This document shows positions 1-5,749 of a DNA stretch of 8,166 nucleotides, piece by piece (position 1 is the first letter of the stretch; every line of letters starts with the position of its first letter). The translations under genes and the position numbers were made by a program. The stretch covers positions 1 through 8,166 of the forward strand of contig JBCDDQ010000221.1 of assembly GCA_039180225.1 (NCBI GenBank). The letters run 5' to 3'. Source of the stretch: JAAEUE01 sp039180225 (GTDB lineage Bacteria; Pseudomonadota; Alphaproteobacteria; Rhizobiales; CAJQND01). The notes under the pieces were generated by a model, which made no database searches, was not told the origin of the DNA, and worked only from the letters and a program-made list of their open reading frames with translations.

Positions 1-78
1 AGTTTCATGGCTGAACGCAAGGCCAGGGCTGATGATGCTGACGAGAGCGGGGATGAGGCCCCGAAACCTGCCGCGTGA
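1..78 (+). CDS. 3' end of an unidentified protein gene (partial)
   Basis: Reading frame 1 is open from the window edge to a TGA at 76-78 and gives 25 residues, with a highly charged tail ending DESGDEAPKPAA. An ATG lies at 7-9, but a 23-residue gene starting there has no visible ribosome binding site, so this is more likely the C-terminus of a longer protein that starts outside the window. The acidic/Lys/Pro/Ala tail looks disordered and does not identify a family. The last ten codons and the stop are duplicated downstream at 204-236, which supports this being the true gene end before the duplication. The gene is convergent with the HIT-family gene. Its function is unknown. Confidence 0.5.
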   Translation, partial: SFMAERKARADDADESGDEAPKPAA

Positions 79-342
79 GTTTTGAGTTCCCCCGCCGTCA
101 TCCCGGAATTTTGCACCAGCAAAATATCCGGGACCCAGGGGCCGCACACTTTGAGCACTGTAACCCTGGGTCCCCGCTTTCGCGGGGATGACGATGTCGG
201 ATAGAGCGGGGATGAGGCCCCGAAACCTGCCGCGTGAGTCTTGAGTTCCCTCGCCGTCATCCCGGAATTTTGCACCAGCAAAATATCCGGGACCCAGGGG
301 CCGCACACTTGGAGCACTGTAACCCTGGGTCCCCGCTTTCGC
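44..342. repeat. 159-bp tandem direct duplication (two copies)
   Basis: Positions 44-183 and 203-342 match over 140 bases with only three substitutions (81/240 T/C, 92/251 C/T, 152/311 T/G), at a constant offset of 159. The unit begins in the last codons of the upstream gene (AGAGCGG at 44 and 203), includes its TGA, and continues through a palindromic BIME-like element. The second copy stops matching after CCCCGCTTTCGC at 342: copy 1 continues GGGGATGACG, whereas copy 2 continues AAGGACGCGG. Such low divergence implies a recent duplication or continuing gene conversion. Confidence 0.95.
96..193. repeat. BIME-like palindromic element, copy 1 (complete)
   Basis: Two REP-like units face each other. 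Unit A (97-140) reads GTCATCCC, stem-loop, GGGACCCAGGG. Unit B is the same design on the minus strand (164-192). The outer arms CGTCATCCC (96-104) and GGGATGACG (185-193) pair perfectly. GGGACCCAGGG (130-140) pairs perfectly with CCCTGGGTCCC (164-174). Inside are a 13-bp stem with one bulge (CCCGGAATTTTGC against GCAAAATATCCGGG, loop ACCA) and CCCCGC-TTTC-GCGGGG (172-187). Lying between convergent gene ends, it could act as an mRNA 3' stabiliser or a weak bidirectional terminator, but there is no T-run. No transposase of the REP-associated type is in the window. Confidence 0.85.
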
Positions 343-349
343 AAGGACG
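255..349. repeat. BIME-like palindromic element, copy 2 (altered end)
   Basis: This is the duplicated copy of the element at 96-193. Its inner hairpin and central 11-bp inverted repeat are intact. The last arm is changed: after CCCCGCTTTCGC it reads AAGGAC instead of GGGGATGAC, so the outer CGTCATCCC arm has lost its partner. The substituted end, GCTTTCGCAAGGAC, matches the reverse complement of a short hairpin downstream of yghU (3204-3223), which suggests exchange between repeat variants. It ends 18 bp from the stop of the HIT-family gene. Confidence 0.8.
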
Positions 350-367
350 CGGACGGGTTAGCGGTGC

Positions 368-784
368 TCAAACACCACGAGCCAATTCCTGGCTCAGCTC
401 TTTGCAGAAGCTGGTTGCAGTTTCATCGTCGTAAGGCACCGCCTGACCGCTGTTCCACACGGTACCAGGCCATGTTTCATCACCCTCATGACGGGCCACC
501 ACATGCACATGCATCTGACGCACCATGTTGCCGATGGCCGCAACGTTGATTTTGTCAGCCCCTGTGCGTTTCTTCAACACAGCACTCGCCAAACGGATCT
601 CCTGGCTCAAAACACAAGCGTCCTCCTTGGAAAGCTCATGCCACTCGCTGACCCCCGCACGCCGCGGGATGAGAAGCAGCCAGCGATACCGGCTGTCATT
701 CATCAGCCGCACATCACAAAGCGCCAGCGAGGTCACGGCAACGCTGTCGGTTCTCAAGCGCTCATCCAACTCAAAACCGTTCAT
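368..784 (-). CDS. HIT-family (histidine triad) protein
   Basis: The product is 138 residues, the usual size for a stand-alone HIT domain. These proteins are nucleotide hydrolases or transferases acting on nucleoside phosphate conjugates in the cytoplasm; the substrate here is not predictable. The sequence shows LDERL (6-10), LMNDSRYRWLLLIPRR (27-42), KINVAAIGN (78-86), the signature QMHVHVVAR (90-98) and WPGTVW (105-110). H92 corresponds to the nucleophile and H94 to the last His; the first position of the triad is Gln (Q90), which I recall as common in this bacterial subgroup. A longer open frame extends upstream, but the ATG at 784 is preferred because it overlaps the TGA of the upstream aminotransferase as ATGA, typical of translational coupling, and the N-terminus then matches the family. 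The ribosome binding site is poor, consistent with coupling. Confidence 0.9.
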   Translation of the reverse strand: MNGFELDERLRTDSVAVTSLALCDVRLMNDSRYRWLLLIPRRAGVSEWHELSKEDACVLSQEIRLASAVLKKRTGADKINVAAIGNMVRQMHVHVVARHEGDETWPGTVWNSGQAVPYDDETATSFCKELSQELARGV

Positions 785-2109
785 CTTGCGTTGCCAACCG
801 CCGCGAAGCTGGCATCGAACCCGTCCGCCACCCGATCCACGTCCTCCATGGACAGACACAAAGGCGGGCACATGCGGATGACGCTGCGATAGGGCCCGGA
901 TTTTGACGCGATCAGCCCGTGCTTGCGGCTTTCTTCAAACACGGCCGCTGTGGTTTCAGGATCAGGCTCCTTAGTGCGCCGGTCTTTCACCAGCTCGATC
1001 GACAGCATGAGCCCCTCGCCGCGCACGTCGCCGATCACCTCATATTTCTGCTGTAGGTCGGTCAAGCGCTCCTTCAGCGCGGCTCCCACTTTCAACGCAT
1101 TCTCCTGAAGTCTCTCCGCCTGCATCACCTTCAACACCGCCCGGCCCGCCGCCGTCGCCACCGGGTTGGCGCCGTAGGTGTGGAACAGAAACTTATCGGC
1201 CATGGGTTCTGCAATCTCACGCTTGGCGACCACGGCTCCGAGCGGAATGCCGTTACCGATGCCCTTGGCCATGATCACAATGTCGGGCACCACATCATGC
1301 GCTTCGAACGCCCAGAAGCTGGCGCCCGTGCGCCCGACCCCGGCTTGCACTTCATCAACGATGCCGAGACCACCGGCCGCGCGCACACGCTCAAAGGCGC
1401 CTGAAATGTAGCCCTTGGGCATGGGCACAATGCCGCCATAGCCCTGCACGGTCTCGATCATCATGCCGGAAACCTTGCCGCTGGTGGAGGATGTGATGGC
1501 GCGCTCCACCTCGTCCAGATAAGGCTCGATCCCGGCACCATGGACGCCGCGGTACTGATTGGGCTCAGACACAAACGTCACCCCGCCCAGTTGGGGCACA
1601 TTGTGACGGAAGCCGGCAATTCCCGTCATGGACTGCGCGCCGAATGTGGCGCCGTGATAGCCGGTGCGCAGCGAAAGGAAGTCGATGTTGCCGGTATAGC
1701 CGCGCGCCATGAGCAGAGCGAGGTCGGCCGCCTCGGCGCCGGAATTGGTGAAGTGCACCACCCAGTCGTGCCCTTTGGGCATGGTGGCGGTCAGCTCTTC
1801 TGCATAATGAGCGGGTACGGGATGATAGAACATGGTGGTGCAATGGGTGAGTTTTGCCGCCTGGTCGCTCACCGCCTCCACGACGGCAGGATGGGCATGG
1901 CCCACCGAGATGCACAGGTTCATGCCCAGAAGGTCGGTGTATTTGTTACCCTTCTCGTCCCATAAATACTGGTAGGCTCCGCGCTCAAAAATCTGCGGCG
2001 TCTCATAGGGCACAAACTTGCGTTGGGACGCGGCGTAGAAGCGGTCGCGCCGCGACACGATGGCTTCAGTTGACCAGTCCACTGGGCTCGCCGCGATGGT
2101 GTCCGTCAT
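781..2109 (-). CDS. Class III PLP aminotransferase, alanine-glyoxylate aminotransferase 2-like
   Basis: The product is 442 residues, full length for a class III aminotransferase. It transfers an amino group between an amine or omega-amino acid and a 2-oxo acid using pyridoxal phosphate. Visible features are NSGAEA (122-127, phosphate binding), YHG (151-153, ring stacking), E219, DEVQAGVGRTG (252-262, with D252 contacting the pyridine nitrogen), AKGIGNG with the Schiff-base lysine K282, and HTYGANP (310-316). The stretches DEVQ...GRTG, VPDIVIMAKGIGNG and EVIGDVRGEGLM resemble animal AGXT2 more than ornithine or GABA aminotransferases, but the substrate cannot be fixed from sequence. The frame runs open to 2178; the ATG at 2109 is chosen because AGGATGGAAA precedes it (2114-2123). 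It is the first gene of an apparent operon with the HIT gene and is divergent from yghU. Confidence 0.92.
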   Translation of the reverse strand: MTDTIAASPVDWSTEAIVSRRDRFYAASQRKFVPYETPQIFERGAYQYLWDEKGNKYTDLLGMNLCISVGHAHPAVVEAVSDQAAKLTHCTTMFYHPVPAHYAEELTATMPKGHDWVVHFTNSGAEAADLALLMARGYTGNIDFLSLRTGYHGATFGAQSMTGIAGFRHNVPQLGGVTFVSEPNQYRGVHGAGIEPYLDEVERAITSSTSGKVSGMMIETVQGYGGIVPMPKGYISGAFERVRAAGGLGIVDEVQAGVGRTGASFWAFEAHDVVPDIVIMAKGIGNGIPLGAVVAKREIAEPMADKFLFHTYGANPVATAAGRAVLKVMQAERLQENALKVGAALKERLTDLQQKYEVIGDVRGEGLMLSIELVKDRRTKEPDPETTAAVFEESRKHGLIASKSGPYRSVIRMCPPLCLSMEDVDRVADGFDASFAAVGNAR

Positions 2110-2313
2110 CGTCTTTCCATCCTGAATCTTCTTCACCCGCCACAAGAGATCACAAAGGCGTTGAAAAGGGCAGCACAATCGCGCCTGATCGGCAATTCTG
2201 ATCGGGGCCGATAAGCCCGCCCGCCGCTCACATCTCCGCGAGAACCTTGCCCCGATGGGACAAGGGGTCTAAATGCTGAGGCTTGCCCCACCTAACCACA
2301 ACGAGATCATCCG
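2110..2313. promoter_or_regulatory. Divergent spacer between the aminotransferase-HIT operon and yghU
   Basis: This 204-bp gap must hold promoters for both directions, but no strong -35/-10 pair stands out. On the plus strand, TTGCCC (2247-2252) with TCTAAA (2268-2273) is a possible but short-spaced (15 bp) promoter for yghU. The most regular structure is at 2185-2212: CTGATCGG occurs twice in direct orientation (2185-2192 and 2198-2205), and the second copy runs into a perfect inverted repeat ATCGG-GG-CCGAT (2201-2212). This could be an operator, but its regulator is unknown. Confidence 0.35.
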
Positions 2314-3189
2314 ATGAACGCACCCACTGAGTATGAGCCCCCTAAGGTCTGGAAATGGGAAGCTGAGAGCGGCGGCGCCTTTGCCAACATCAACCGGCCC
2401 ATCGCCGGCGCCACCCATGACAAAGAGCTGCCCCGGGGCGAGCATCCGCTGCAACTCTATTCCCTGGCAACGCCCAATGGGGTGAAAGTCACGGTGATGC
2501 TGGAGGAGCTACTGGCGCTCGGCATCAGCGGTGCTGAATACGATGCCTATGTGATCAACATCCGCGAAGGCGATCAGTTCGGCAGCGGCTTTGTGGATAT
2601 CAACCCAAACTCGAAGATCCCGGCCCTGGTGGATTACAGCACCGATCAGCCGACACGGGTGTTTGAATCCGGCGCGATCCTTTTGTATCTGGCTGAAAAG
2701 TTTGGCGCCTTCATGCCGAAAGACCCGGCGCTCAGGGCCGAGTGCCTCTCTTGGCTCTTCTGGCAAATGGGCAGCGCGCCCTATCTGGGCGGCGGGTTTG
2801 GACACTTCTATTGCTATGCCCCTTACAAGATCGAATATTGCATTGACCGCTTCGCCATGGAGGTGAAGCGCCAATTGGACGTGCTGGATCGGCGCCTGGC
2901 CGACAATCGGTTTGTGAGCGGTGAGGACTACACCATTGCCGACATGGCCATCTGGCCCTGGTATGGCGCTCTGGTGAACAACAAGGTCTATGAGGCCGCT
3001 GAGTTTCTGGATACCAAGTCCTATGCACATGTGAACCGCTGGACTGAGGAAATCGGTGCCCGCGAGGCTGTGCAACGCGGGCGCATGGTCAACCGCATCA
3101 GCGGGCCGCCGGAAGAACAGCTGCACGAGCGCCATGCCGCCAGCGACTTTGAAACCCGTACGCAGGACAAGCTGGAGGCGGCGGAGTAA
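2314..3189 (+). CDS. yghU: Glutathione-dependent disulfide-bond oxidoreductase, YghU-type glutathione transferase
   Basis: The product is 291 residues. It follows E. coli YghU, as I remember it, almost end to end, including the opening KVWKW...GGAFANINRP (11-29) and the closing QLHERH..SDFET (269-281). YghU enzymes bind two glutathione molecules per active site and reduce disulfides in the cytoplasm. The N-terminal extension precedes a thioredoxin-like domain (about 45-130) with TPNG (53-56), NPNSKIPAL with the cis-proline P103 (97-105) and ESG (118-120) for the glutathione gamma-glutamyl group. An all-helical domain follows, with the N-capping motif TIAD (207-210). No catalytic Cys is present in the thioredoxin part, as expected. 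The ATG at 2314 matches the family start; the ribosome binding site is weak (GAGAT at 2303-2307). It is divergent from the aminotransferase. Confidence 0.95.
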   Translation: MNAPTEYEPPKVWKWEAESGGAFANINRPIAGATHDKELPRGEHPLQLYSLATPNGVKVTVMLEELLALGISGAEYDAYVINIREGDQFGSGFVDINPNSKIPALVDYSTDQPTRVFESGAILLYLAEKFGAFMPKDPALRAECLSWLFWQMGSAPYLGGGFGHFYCYAPYKIEYCIDRFAMEVKRQLDVLDRRLADNRFVSGEDYTIADMAIWPWYGALVNNKVYEAAEFLDTKSYAHVNRWTEEIGAREAVQRGRMVNRISGPPEEQLHERHAASDFETRTQDKLEAAE

Positions 3190-3202
3190 TTCTGCCGGGC
3201 CA

Positions 3203-3238
3203 CGTCCTTGCGAAAGCGAGGACCTTCTGAGCCAAGGG
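3203..3238 (+). repeat. Short hairpin plus direct repeat, copy 1 (after yghU)
   Basis: Fourteen bases after the yghU stop, GTCCTTGC-GAAA-GCGAGGAC (3204-3223) forms an 8-bp stem with one G-T wobble and a GNRA-type GAAA loop. The 17-bp word ACCTTCTGAGCCAAGGG (3222-3238) follows and recurs exactly at 3426-3442 after a related hairpin-like stretch. There is no T-run, so it is more likely a repeat-derived 3' structure than a classical intrinsic terminator. Confidence 0.7.
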
Positions 3239-3257
3239 AAAGAGGAGTGGCGGTCTC

Positions 3258-3337
3258 CGTCATCCCGGAATTTGCGCAAGCAAATATCCGGGACCCAGAG
3301 CGCACTACCCCTAGGTCCCCGCTTTCGCGGGGATGAC
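3258..3337. repeat. BIME-like palindromic element, copy 3
   Basis: This belongs to the same family as the elements at 96-193 and 255-349: outer arms CGTCATCCC and GGGATGACG, an inner hairpin CCCGGAATTTGC-GCAA-GCAAATATCCGGG, and the terminal CCCCGC-TTTC-GCGGGG stem (3319-3334). Both arms of the inner stem are one base shorter than in copies 1 and 2 (ATTTGC/GCAAAT against ATTTTGC/GCAAAAT), so pairing is kept. The central stretch between the two units is shorter and its pairing is weaker (GGGACCCAG against CTAGGTCCC). Confidence 0.85.
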
Positions 3338-3391
3338 GGAAGAGTGTGTGGGGATGACGGAAGCGAGTGTGGGGATGACGATTGTGGGGGG
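3329..3391 (+). repeat. 21-bp tandem units growing from the palindrome arm
   Basis: Units start at 3329, 3350 and 3371, each opening with GGGGATGACG, the terminal arm of the neighbouring palindromic element. The first two units (3329-3349 and 3350-3370) are near identical over 21 bp. The third matches only its first ten bases and then decays into a G-rich run. The arrangement suggests slippage amplification of the repeat arm. Confidence 0.75.
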
Positions 3392-3403
3392 TGGTGATGC
3401 TCT

Positions 3404-3442
3404 CCCCGCTCCTGCGGAAGCCGGAACCTTCTGAGCCAAGGG
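3404..3442 (+). repeat. Direct repeat, copy 2 (before priA)
   Basis: CTCCTGCGGAAGCCGG leads into ACCTTCTGAGCCAAGGG (3426-3442), an exact 17-bp match to 3222-3238. The preceding 17 bases are similar to the first copy but less regular. The two copies bracket the palindromic element and tandem units, so the yghU-priA spacer is largely made of repeats. Confidence 0.7.
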
Positions 3443-3465
3443 CGCGGGGGGTCGGCGGTGAAGTG

Positions 3466-3494
3466 TTGACAACCAAATACACATCGTTTGAACG
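3466..3494 (+). promoter_or_regulatory. Candidate sigma-70 promoter for priA
   Basis: A perfect -35 hexamer TTGACA lies at 3466-3471, in the only stretch of this spacer that is not repeat-derived and G-rich. The -10 region about 17 bp downstream (TGAACG at 3489-3494) is a poor match to consensus. Transcription from here would give a leader of roughly 40 nt before the priA start at 3542. Confidence 0.4.
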
Positions 3495-3541
3495 GCGCAA
3501 CTCCCCTGAGTAAGGTCCGCACCGGATCAGGAGAGATGTGC

Positions 3542-5749
3542 ATGACGGACGAGGCCCGGGACCTGAGCAGTGCGCAGGCGGCAGATGTGCTGCTGCCACT
3601 GGCGCTCGACGGGGCCTACTCCTACCTGGTGCCTGAGGATGTGATGGTTCAACCGGGCTGTTATGTGCAGGTGCCGCTGGGCCCCCAAATGCGCATTGGC
3701 ATTGTGTGGGGTGAGCCGAAACCTGCCATGGACTGCGATAAGCCTGAGCGCCTCAGGGAAATCGCCCACGTTTATGACGTTCAGGACGCCCCGCCCCTGC
3801 CCGATCTCAATCGCAAGTTCATTGATTGGGTGGCCGCCTACACCATGTCGCCGCCTGGTCAGGTGATGCGCATGACCCTGCGGGTGCCGGCCGCCCTGGA
3901 GCCGCCGCCGGTGCGCCATGGCTACAGAGCCAACGGCTTTAAGCCCGAGCGCTTAACGCCCCAGCGGGCGCGGGTCTTGGAGGTGGCCGGCGAAGGCCCG
4001 GCCTGGACGGGCTCCGATCTGGCAAGCGCTGCCGGCGTTTCCAGCGCCGTGGTGAAAGGGCTCTCAGATGCCGGTGCGCTGGAGAAGATCGCCCTCCCCG
4101 CTCATGCGCCCTTCGCACCGCCGTTGCCTAAGGCCAATCCGGTGACCCTGTCGGGCGATCAGGAGGCGGCCGCGAAGGTTTTGCGCAGAGCAGTAATTGC
4201 CCGCGATTTCTCGGTCACCCTGATCGACGGTGTGACGGGGTCGGGAAAAACAGAAGTTTATTTCGAAGCCGTGGCGGCCGCCGTCTCCGCCGGCAAGCAG
4301 GTGCTCATCCTGCTGCCGGAGATCGCGCTGACCGGTCAGTTCATTGCCCGGGTGGAAGCGCGGTTTGGTGCGCCGCCTGCCGGCTGGCATTCGGGCATGA
4401 AGCCGCGCGAACGCGAACGCGTTTGGCGCGGGGTGGCCCATGGACATGCGAAGATCGTGGTGGGCGCGCGCTCAGCGCTCTTCCTGCCGTGGGCCAATTT
4501 GGGTCTGATCGTCGTAGATGAAGAACACGAAAGCGCCTACAAGCAGGAAGATGGCGTGCGCTACCATGCCCGCGACATGGCCGTGGTGTTGGCGGCGCTC
4601 GGCAAGTTTCCCCTGGTTCTGGCCTCCGCCACGCCGTCGCTGGAGAGCCTGGTGAATGTGGACCGCGGGCGCTACAACCTGGTGTGCCTGCCGGACCGGC
4701 ACGGCCGCGCCGTACTGCCCAAAATCGATCTTGTGGACATGCGCGAAACACCGGCGGAACGGGGCACCTGGCTTTCCCCGCCTCTGGTGCACGCGGTCGC
4801 TGAGACCCTCAAAGCGGGCGATCAGGCCATGTTGTTCCTCAACCGGCGCGGCTATGCCCCGCTCACCCTGTGCCGGTCGTGCGGCTATCGGTTTGAATGC
4901 CCGAACTGCCAGGCCTGGCTGGTGGAACATCGCTTCCGCCGGCAGCTTGTGTGCCACCATTGCGGCTACACGGCGCGCATCCCCAATGCCTGTCCCGCGT
5001 GCGGGACGGAAGACGCGCTGGTGCCCTGTGGGCCGGGCGTGGAACGGGTGGCCGAGGAGGCACTCGCGCGGTTTCCGGACGCGCGCATTGCCATCCTCTC
5101 CTCAGACATGATCTATGGCAGCGATTCGCTGAGGCAAGTCTTGGCGGAGATTGTGGCCGGCGAGCACAACCTCATCATCGGCACCCAGCTTGTGGCCAAG
5201 GGTCACCACTTCCCGCAGCTCACCCTTGCCGGTGTGGTGGACGCAGATATCGGTCTTGAGAACGGCGATCCGCGCGCGGGCGAGCGCACCTGGCAGCTGT
5301 TGGCGCAAGTGTCGGGCCGGGCCGGGCGGGGCGAGAAGCCGGGGCGCGCGATCGTCCAGACCCATATGCCCGAACATAATCTGATGCAGGCCCTGGTGGC
5401 CGGCGACCGGGACGGCTATCTGGCCCACGAGAAACACCTGCGCGAGCGCATGGATCTTCCCCCCTATGGCCGGCTGACAGGGCTCATCATCTCCGCGGCC
5501 AGCATGGCCGATGCGGAGCGCTTTGCCCGGGAACTGGCTATGCGCGCACCGCCGGCTGAGGGGGTACGCGTTCTGGGCCCGGCCCCTGCCCCACTCGCCA
5601 TGGTGCGCGGTCGCCACCGGGTGCGCTTTTTGGTCAAGAGCCAGCGGGATGTGAACATCCAAGCGTTTCTCGCCGCCTGGCTGGACGGGGTGAAACCGAA
5701 GGGCAGCGTGCGGCTAGCCGTGGACGTGGACGCCTACAGCTTCCTCTAA
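3542..5749 (+). CDS. priA: Primosomal protein N', replication restart helicase PriA
   Basis: The product is 735 residues, normal for PriA. It recognises stalled or abandoned forks, unwinds DNA 3'-5' and helps reload the replicative helicase. In order: the N-terminal 3'-DNA-binding domain (about 14-115), a winged helix (about 135-190), Walker A GVTGSGKT (230-237), LLPEIALTGQ (257-266), Walker B DEEH (326-329), motif III SATPS (362-366), eight intact zinc cysteines (C444, C447, C453, C456, C471, C474, C484, C487), GTQLVAKGHHFP (547-558), motif VI QVSGRAGR (589-596), and the usual C-terminal end DVDAYSFL. The frame is open from 3488, but the ATG at 3542 is chosen because AGGAGAG (3529-3535) sits 6 bases before it; the ATG at 3536 is too close. 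The last 36 bp overlap the opposing aminotransferase gene. Confidence 0.97.
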   Translation: MTDEARDLSSAQAADVLLPLALDGAYSYLVPEDVMVQPGCYVQVPLGPQMRIGIVWGEPKPAMDCDKPERLREIAHVYDVQDAPPLPDLNRKFIDWVAAYTMSPPGQVMRMTLRVPAALEPPPVRHGYRANGFKPERLTPQRARVLEVAGEGPAWTGSDLASAAGVSSAVVKGLSDAGALEKIALPAHAPFAPPLPKANPVTLSGDQEAAAKVLRRAVIARDFSVTLIDGVTGSGKTEVYFEAVAAAVSAGKQVLILLPEIALTGQFIARVEARFGAPPAGWHSGMKPRERERVWRGVAHGHAKIVVGARSALFLPWANLGLIVVDEEHESAYKQEDGVRYHARDMAVVLAALGKFPLVLASATPSLESLVNVDRGRYNLVCLPDRHGRAVLPKIDLVDMRETPAERGTWLSPPLVHAVAETLKAGDQAMLFLNRRGYAPLTLCRSCGYRFECPNCQAWLVEHRFRRQLVCHHCGYTARIPNACPACGTEDALVPCGPGVERVAEEALARFPDARIAILSSDMIYGSDSLRQVLAEIVAGEHNLIIGTQLVAKGHHFPQLTLAGVVDADIGLENGDPRAGERTWQLLAQVSGRAGRGEKPGRAIVQTHMPEHNLMQALVAGDRDGYLAHEKHLRERMDLPPYGRLTGLIISAASMADAERFARELAMRAPPAEGVRVLGPAPAPLAMVRGRHRVRFLVKSQRDVNIQAFLAAWLDGVKPKGSVRLAVDVDAYSFL

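Noticed and set aside
7..78. A complete 23-residue small protein from the ATG at 7
   Set aside because: The frame is open to the window edge and no ribosome binding site can be judged in six bases; a truncated longer gene is the simpler reading.
96..349. CRISPR array at the duplicated region
   Set aside because: Only two copies, with a 140-bp matched unit and no short repeat/spacer alternation; the internal palindromes explain the structure.
241..549. Plus-strand open frames starting in the duplicated repeat
   Set aside because: They run through palindromic repeat DNA and then antisense to the HIT gene; the composition is repeat-derived and there is no ribosome binding site or family match.
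3204..3238. Intrinsic terminator for yghU
   Set aside because: The stem and GAAA loop are good but no T-run follows, and the sequence belongs to a repeat family; kept only as a repeat.
2509..3543. Long minus-strand frame (344 codons) opposite yghU
   Set aside because: It is antisense to a strongly conserved gene and crosses the repeat spacer, giving Pro/Ser/Arg-rich repeat translation typical of spurious annotations.
3021..3599. 192-codon minus-strand frame with repeated His/Pro/Arg words
   Set aside because: The repeats are the translated palindrome and 21-bp tandem units, not a protein repeat domain.
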